This document shows positions 51,964-56,220 of a stretch of DNA of 56,220 nt, in pieces. The stretch comes from Promethearchaeota archaeon (GTDB lineage: Archaea; Asgardarchaeota; Lokiarchaeia; Sigyniarchaeales; SOKP01). The notes beneath the pieces were generated by a model. That model saw nothing but the letters and a program-made list of their open reading frames with translations, did not search any database and was not told the origin of the DNA. Positions within the stretch are counted from its first letter, which is position 1. Each line of letters begins with the position of its first letter. Position numbers and translations under genes: made by a program. Location: assembly GCA_016840165.1 (NCBI GenBank), contig JAEOSU010000041.1, positions 1 through 56,220 of the forward strand, in the 5' to 3' direction.

Positions 51964-54255
51964 TTAAGGTGTATGTGTCCCGTCGCCATCGTAAATTGTC
52001 CAACTAAACGTATCCACAATGTATTGTCTCGCGTCAGCGGGAGCACCGGGTGATGTACAGTGAGAATTTCCCGCATTGAAAGTCACCCCGTTTTGTAAGA
52101 TTAAACTCGACCACCCGAGTAATAAGCTGTCATAATTCGCGGTTGATAATGTAACCCCATTAAGCATGCCATCCATACTAGTTACTTGCGAAACATTCCA
52201 GCTTCCCAAATCTTGATCGAAAGATGATGCTCCAGAGAACATATATTGCAAATTTTCTACACCGGAAACATCCCAATCACCTATATCTTGATTAAATACT
52301 CCAGCATGGTCAAACATCATATTCATGTTTTTAACACTAGATATATCCCATTGTCCGATATCTTGATTAAAGGAGGTCGCAAAAGCAAACATCGAGTTCA
52401 TATAAATTACATTGGAAACATCCCATCCTCCTATATCTTGATCGAAGGAGGACGCTCCAGAGAACATATAGGTCATATAGTCCACATTGGATACATCCCA
52501 ATTGCTAATATTTTGATTAAAGGATTGATCTCCCATGAACATATACCTCATATCTGTGACACTAGATACGTTCCAATTATCAATAGACCCATTAAAATTA
52601 GTTTCTCCAAACATCCACAGCATTTTAGTTACTTTAGAGACATCCCAATTATTCAAATTCTGGTTGAAGCTATCAGCATGATAGAACATTGAACTCATAT
52701 GAGTTACATTTGATACATTCCATCCTCCAATGTCTTGATTGAACACATAAGCATTATCAAACATACCAAACATATTTATGACATTTGAGACATTCCAATT
52801 ACCGATATCTTGATTGAAAATTTCAGCACGCTCAAACATAGAGCCCATATCAGTAACACTTGAGACATCCCAATCGCTAATACTTTGATTAAAGGAAGCA
52901 GTACCCTCAAACATGGAGCTCATATCAGTAACACTTGATACATCCCAATTACCAATAGCGCCATTAAATAATCCAGCACTAGTAAACATATAACTCATAT
53001 CAGTGACACTTGAGACATCCCAATTGTTAAGATCTTGATTGAAAGCGGAAGCTTCATAGAACATACGATTCATATCAGCCACGCTTGAAACATCCCAATT
53101 GTTAATACTTTGATTGAAAGAATCAGTATCCTCAAACATTTGAGACATATCAGTAACACTTGAAACATTCCATCCTCCAATATATTGATTAAAGGATACG
53201 GTAGCCCTGAACATATCGTGCATACTAATAACACTTGATACATCCCAATCTCCAATATCTTGATTAAATGTATCAGCATTATTGAACATCCCGTACATAC
53301 TAGTAACACTTGAGACATCCCAATCTCCGATATCTTGATTGAATAGATCAGCCCCTTCAAACATACCAAACATATTTATGACACTTGACACATTCCATCC
53401 TCCAATATCTTGATTAAAGGAAGTTGCATAAGCAAACATAAACATCATATCCTCGACACTTGAAACGTCCCAATCACCAATATTCTGGTTAAATGACGTA
53501 GCCTTAGAGAACATATGATTCATATCAGTAACACTTGAAACATCCCAATTGCAAATATCTTGATTAAATGCTTCAGCGTAATCAAACATATAGCTCATAT
53601 CCCTTACGCTTGAAACGTCCCAATCTGCAATATCTTGATTGAAATTTTGGGCTCTAAAAAATAAACCAGCCATATTTATTACACTTGAGACATCCCATTC
53701 ATTCATATTAATCAATTCATTAATATTAGAGCAAAAGGAAAAGGCATATTCCAAATTGGTTGTCTCATTTAAATCTAAAATATCGGTCGCACTAATATTA
53801 AGATTTTGACATCCATAAAAATATCTTCCAGAATTTCCTAATCGTAAATCACCCCATTGTTTAATTTCAATCAATTTTAATTTATCTCCTTCACTATTGA
53901 ATCGCCAACCAGCGATCTGTCCTAATATATTAATAGTGTAGACCCCCTCTAGATGATAAGTATGTGTCACTTCTACTTGATCCCAACTTGTAATCGTATC
54001 GGAAGTTTCATCACCCCATTCTATATAGAAATTATACATTCCTGAAGATTCCAGAGGTAACTTTACTTGATTGCTATTACTTGATCCCGAATTAGTTAAT
54101 GTCGTATTCCACACAGATATAAATGGATTCCCAGTTATAGGTCCATTATCATTTCCTCCACCAGGAGGTTGTATAAAAGCAAATAATAATCCAACGGAAA
54201 TGCCAGCTACAATTAAAACGGGGACAATTAGCGCAAGAATTTTTTTCTTATTCAT
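51964..54255 (-). CDS. BspA-like surface protein with 21 DUF285 repeats
   Basis: The 763-residue surface protein has an N-terminal membrane anchor (residues 5-30), a Gly/Asn-rich spacer ([10 protein letters not shown]), then a PKD-like beta domain (residues 45-120; [12 protein letters not shown]). About 21 tandem repeats of roughly 25 residues follow (FNQDIGxWDVSSVxxMxxMF), the DUF285/BspA-type LRR. A C-terminal cap ends the protein. Such repeats mediate adhesion in bacteria and are abundant in Asgard archaea. The repeats are well conserved at protein level but vary between copies. Likely exported and displayed on the cell surface. Confidence 0.9.
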   Translation of the reverse strand: MNKKKILALIVPVLIVAGISVGLLFAFIQPPGGGNDNGPITGNPFISVWNTTLTNSGSSNSNQVKLPLESSGMYNFYIEWGDETSDTITSWDQVEVTHTYHLEGVYTINILGQIAGWRFNSEGDKLKLIEIKQWGDLRLGNSGRYFYGCQNLNISATDILDLNETTNLEYAFSFCSNINELINMNEWDVSSVINMAGLFFRAQNFNQDIADWDVSSVRDMSYMFDYAEAFNQDICNWDVSSVTDMNHMFSKATSFNQNIGDWDVSSVEDMMFMFAYATSFNQDIGGWNVSSVINMFGMFEGADLFNQDIGDWDVSSVTSMYGMFNNADTFNQDIGDWDVSSVISMHDMFRATVSFNQYIGGWNVSSVTDMSQMFEDTDSFNQSINNWDVSSVADMNRMFYEASAFNQDLNNWDVSSVTDMSYMFTSAGLFNGAIGNWDVSSVTDMSSMFEGTASFNQSISDWDVSSVTDMGSMFERAEIFNQDIGNWNVSNVINMFGMFDNAYVFNQDIGGWNVSNVTHMSSMFYHADSFNQNLNNWDVSKVTKMLWMFGETNFNGSIDNWNVSSVTDMRYMFMGDQSFNQNISNWDVSNVDYMTYMFSGASSFDQDIGGWDVSNVIYMNSMFAFATSFNQDIGQWDISSVKNMNMMFDHAGVFNQDIGDWDVSGVENLQYMFSGASSFDQDLGSWNVSQVTSMDGMLNGVTLSTANYDSLLLGWSSLILQNGVTFNAGNSHCTSPGAPADARQYIVDTFSWTIYDGDGTHTP
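52160..53700 (-). repeat. Array of about 21 x 75-bp coding repeats
   Basis: The DNA encodes about 21 copies of a 25-codon unit with a W(D/N)VSxV core. Unit length is about 75 bp, and copies differ by several bases each. Such arrays can expand or contract by recombination and may give size variants of the surface protein. Confidence 0.85.
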
Positions 54256-54422
54256 TTAAATCATCTTTTATGTTTTATTTTTTAAAGTGATAATTAAGAA
54301 AAGGTCAATTTTTCTCTCTCTTATGGATATAGATGTGAAAATTTCATGAAAGTTTCACGCATAAATATGAGAGTTGAAACTTATTTAGAATAATTCAGAT
54401 AAAGATGAATTCACAATATATT

Positions 54423-55712
54423 CTATAGCAATGTTTGAGCAAAAAGCTTGATCTTCTCTCGGATTATCTTCTCTGAAGCAAATCGCGCATCTCCCACATC
54501 TACATCTATTAAAAGCATAGGAATTCCCACTTCATCTCTTAAGGCCTCCCTAAGGATTTGAGGGACACTCCCAAATTGTTTACACCCAATATGAGACGTG
54601 AAGATAAAGCAGTCTGCAGAGTAATCCTTGGCTAATCTTACACAATCATCAATAAACGGATAATAAAATTCTGCGGATTGCTTAGTCATAGGAGCCTCCA
54701 TTGCCTTTTTAGCCATACCATAAAACATCGTATCGTCATCGGATTTGGTATCAACGAGATCCGCAAAATTGTAATTGAAAATATCAAACAATATGGACAT
54801 TCCCAACTCTCGATCAGCCCATTCACATAGTGCTAGGTCAAAGAAAATTATCATGTAGGGCCAGATGCTACGAATTTTTTCCTCACCACCGTAATGAACT
54901 CCTCTCTTATACCTCTTTTTCGCGATATCGAGCATATCTCTATAGAAGTTAAGTTTTTCCTCCCTTCCAGAGAGATAAATTGCCGCTGCGGCTGCCATCG
55001 CATTAAACATATTCTCTACAGGTGAGGGTACCGCCTTTTTCAGCTCGAACAATTCTAATTGCAGAGTAGTGACATTGTTTTCTATCTCTAAAACTTTCCT
55101 AAGGCGTTCATAATCTGGTTCTTGCCCTATAACTTCGCCTAACTTTTCCAAACTGAGTCTGATTTGTTCGCCATGATAATGATAGCTTTTCTCTTCTTTC
55201 AAAAAAGGAAGGTCAGGTGCAAGGAGCGGAATTTTCTTATGGTATTGGAAGAAAGGATATGAGGCATATGTATTATCACATGGTGCGGTAGGTGTGATAA
55301 TCGCATCGAATTTAAATAAATCGTCCAATGTCATGCCAAGAACGCCCTTCTGACTCGAGCATGTATGGAAGGGATGTCCCCAGTTAGTAATTAGATCATA
55401 AAACGGTTCTGAGCCATGAGGTAGCAATGCTGCTAAAAGATATGAGGTTGCTTCAATACAAACGGGAACGCAATCAAAGCAGTAAAGATATTCGGTAGGA
55501 AAAGAGAAATGGTGGCCAATAATTGGTAAACCCTCTCCTGATTTGTCTATAAAGTCTTTCATAACAGTTTTGATATATTCTAATCCTATTCTAAGTGAGG
55601 GAATTCCAGTTTCAGGCAGAATACCTTTTACTAATCCATGAGTACCCTCAATTGCTTCGTAAAGCATCTTATATGGTATTATCCGGTTCTCTAATAATTC
55701 CCTAATTGCCAC
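54423..55712 (-). CDS. 2-hydroxyacyl-CoA dehydratase subunit (HgdB/BcrC-like)
   Basis: This 429-residue component of a radical 2-hydroxyacyl-CoA dehydratase or benzoyl-CoA reductase family enzyme carries one [4Fe-4S] cluster. Recognisable pieces are IGHHFSFPTEYLY, PVCIEATSYLL, HTCSSQKGV (cluster Cys), TAPCDNTYAS (second Cys) and TSHIGCKQFGSVP (third Cys), followed by IPMLLIDVDVGD, all hallmark positions. The start is GTG 55712. The activator-like gene lies 100 bp upstream on the same strand. A second dehydratase subunit may be outside the window. Substrate unknown. Confidence 0.88.
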   Translation of the reverse strand: MAIRELLENRIIPYKMLYEAIEGTHGLVKGILPETGIPSLRIGLEYIKTVMKDFIDKSGEGLPIIGHHFSFPTEYLYCFDCVPVCIEATSYLLAALLPHGSEPFYDLITNWGHPFHTCSSQKGVLGMTLDDLFKFDAIITPTAPCDNTYASYPFFQYHKKIPLLAPDLPFLKEEKSYHYHGEQIRLSLEKLGEVIGQEPDYERLRKVLEIENNVTTLQLELFELKKAVPSPVENMFNAMAAAAAIYLSGREEKLNFYRDMLDIAKKRYKRGVHYGGEEKIRSIWPYMIIFFDLALCEWADRELGMSILFDIFNYNFADLVDTKSDDDTMFYGMAKKAMEAPMTKQSAEFYYPFIDDCVRLAKDYSADCFIFTSHIGCKQFGSVPQILREALRDEVGIPMLLIDVDVGDARFASEKIIREKIKLFAQTLL

Positions 55713-55812
55713 TTTGTTCCAATCCCAACTAATTTTTTTAAAAAATAAAGTATCTTATATTCCTATTGTATTATTAGTTATTAGATTTTCTTAACTTATT
55801 AAAAATAGCCTC

Positions 55813-56220
55813 TCAAAGGTTAAAAAGAGATCCGATACCAAAAAACGAATTTCTTGAAAAAAACTCGAGTCCATTCTTAACGGTGAATCCTACATCTAAT
55901 TTCTTTGACGGATTCAGCATTGTTAAAACGAATGACATTGGTTTTTCAATACTAGACATGAAATATTCAAAATTGGATTTCGGCTTAAAATATATGTTTT
56001 TTATTTCATCCGGGACTACATACTTGGCATCTCTAAACAAAGGATTAGTTTTCTTGTTGCCAACCATTAAATCATGAAATGCCTCGATTCTTGTTCTAAG
56101 TCCTTCAAAACCAGAACTTCCATCAAGACTAATATGAATGTGGGGCATGTAAAACTTGTCCATGTTTTTCTCAGCTTCTAACATTCCCATGAGGGATATT
56201 TCAGGCATGCAAGTAAATGG
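55813..56220 (-). CDS. 2-hydroxyacyl-CoA dehydratase activator-like protein (5' truncated)
   Basis: The C-terminal part of an activator-type (HgdC/DUF2229-like) protein. The frame is open to the right edge and reads PFTCMPEISLMGM, matching the PF-x-CMP motif of dehydratase activators, then HIHISLDGSSGFEGLRTRIEAF. The ATG at 56208 is internal; the real start lies beyond 56220. The window holds only about 136 residues. It sits just upstream of the dehydratase gene and should re-energise its cluster with ATP. Confidence 0.75.
   Translation of the reverse strand, partial: PFTCMPEISLMGMLEAEKNMDKFYMPHIHISLDGSSGFEGLRTRIEAFHDLMVGNKKTNPLFRDAKYVVPDEIKNIYFKPKSNFEYFMSSIEKPMSFVLTMLNPSKKLDVGFTVKNGLEFFSRNSFFGIGSLFNL

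Noticed and set aside
52246..52692. 148-codon plus-strand frame over the BspA repeats
   Set aside because: Repeat antisense; its own periodicity mirrors the 75-bp units of the real gene.
1..56220. tRNA, rRNA or CRISPR loci
   Set aside because: No T-loop GGTTCGAATC-like arms in the correct setting, no rRNA-like GC-rich block and no regularly spaced direct repeats outside coding arrays were seen.

Overview
The window looks like a piece of an Asgard archaeal genome, most likely Lokiarchaeia-like (inference). It is strongly AT-rich. Several first genes have a TTTAAATA/TATA-type box about 26 nt upstream of a nearly leaderless start, while downstream genes in operons carry Shine-Dalgarno sites. 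T-tracts sit at gene ends. The gene content mixes methanogen-type hydrogenase/heterodisulfide reductase genes, archaeal tRNA-modification and editing genes, an SDS22-type LRR protein, many small zinc-ribbon membrane proteins and a BspA-like surface protein. No rRNA, tRNA, CRISPR array or insertion sequence was recognised.

Layout. (1) 1-6.7 kb: a left-truncated fdhD, two paralogous membrane proteins, then a hydrogenase/heterodisulfide reductase operon vhuG-vhuA-hdrC-hdrB-vhuU. The last gene is a 50-residue selenoprotein with an in-frame TGA. It supplies the C-terminal Ni-binding motif that vhuA lacks, and a SECIS-like hairpin follows its stop. (2) 6.7-15 kb: two MscS channels, a radical-SAM methylthiotransferase, membrane/zinc-ribbon proteins and a monomeric class II ribonucleotide reductase. 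(3) 15.3-30.3 kb: the most unusual region. A trio of membrane-anchored left-handed beta-helix acyltransferase-like proteins (classes A, B, C) occurs three times; in the third copy A and B are fused. Between the trios lie a flavin split-barrel protein, a UvdE endonuclease, an ANL adenylate-forming enzyme, a DUF6512-like membrane protein and a zinc-type dehydrogenase. The A-B-C layout (six membrane segments, three soluble beta-helix domains) resembles the C-terminal half of Pls-type poly-amino-acid synthetases, split into genes. (4) 31-36.3 kb: AlaX, two tiny paralogous zinc ribbons, an LRR protein, glutamate dehydrogenase, and a CooC/AcsF-like ATPase beside a possible acetyl-CoA-synthase fragment. 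(5) 36.5-56.2 kb: two copies of a FAD-oxidase plus CCG iron-sulfur protein pair, a PHP-type membrane protein, a FtsX/LolD-like ABC exporter, TatD, coiled-coil proteins, a BspA-like surface protein, and a 2-hydroxyacyl-CoA dehydratase with its activator (cut by the right edge).

How the genes may work together (inference): Vhu oxidises H2 and passes electrons to HdrBC. Glutamate dehydrogenase, the FAD/CCG 2-hydroxyacid oxidoreductases and the 2-hydroxyacyl-CoA dehydratase could form an anaerobic 2-hydroxyacid or amino-acid fermentation route. The beta-helix trios are candidates for an undescribed membrane acyl- or peptidyl-transfer system.
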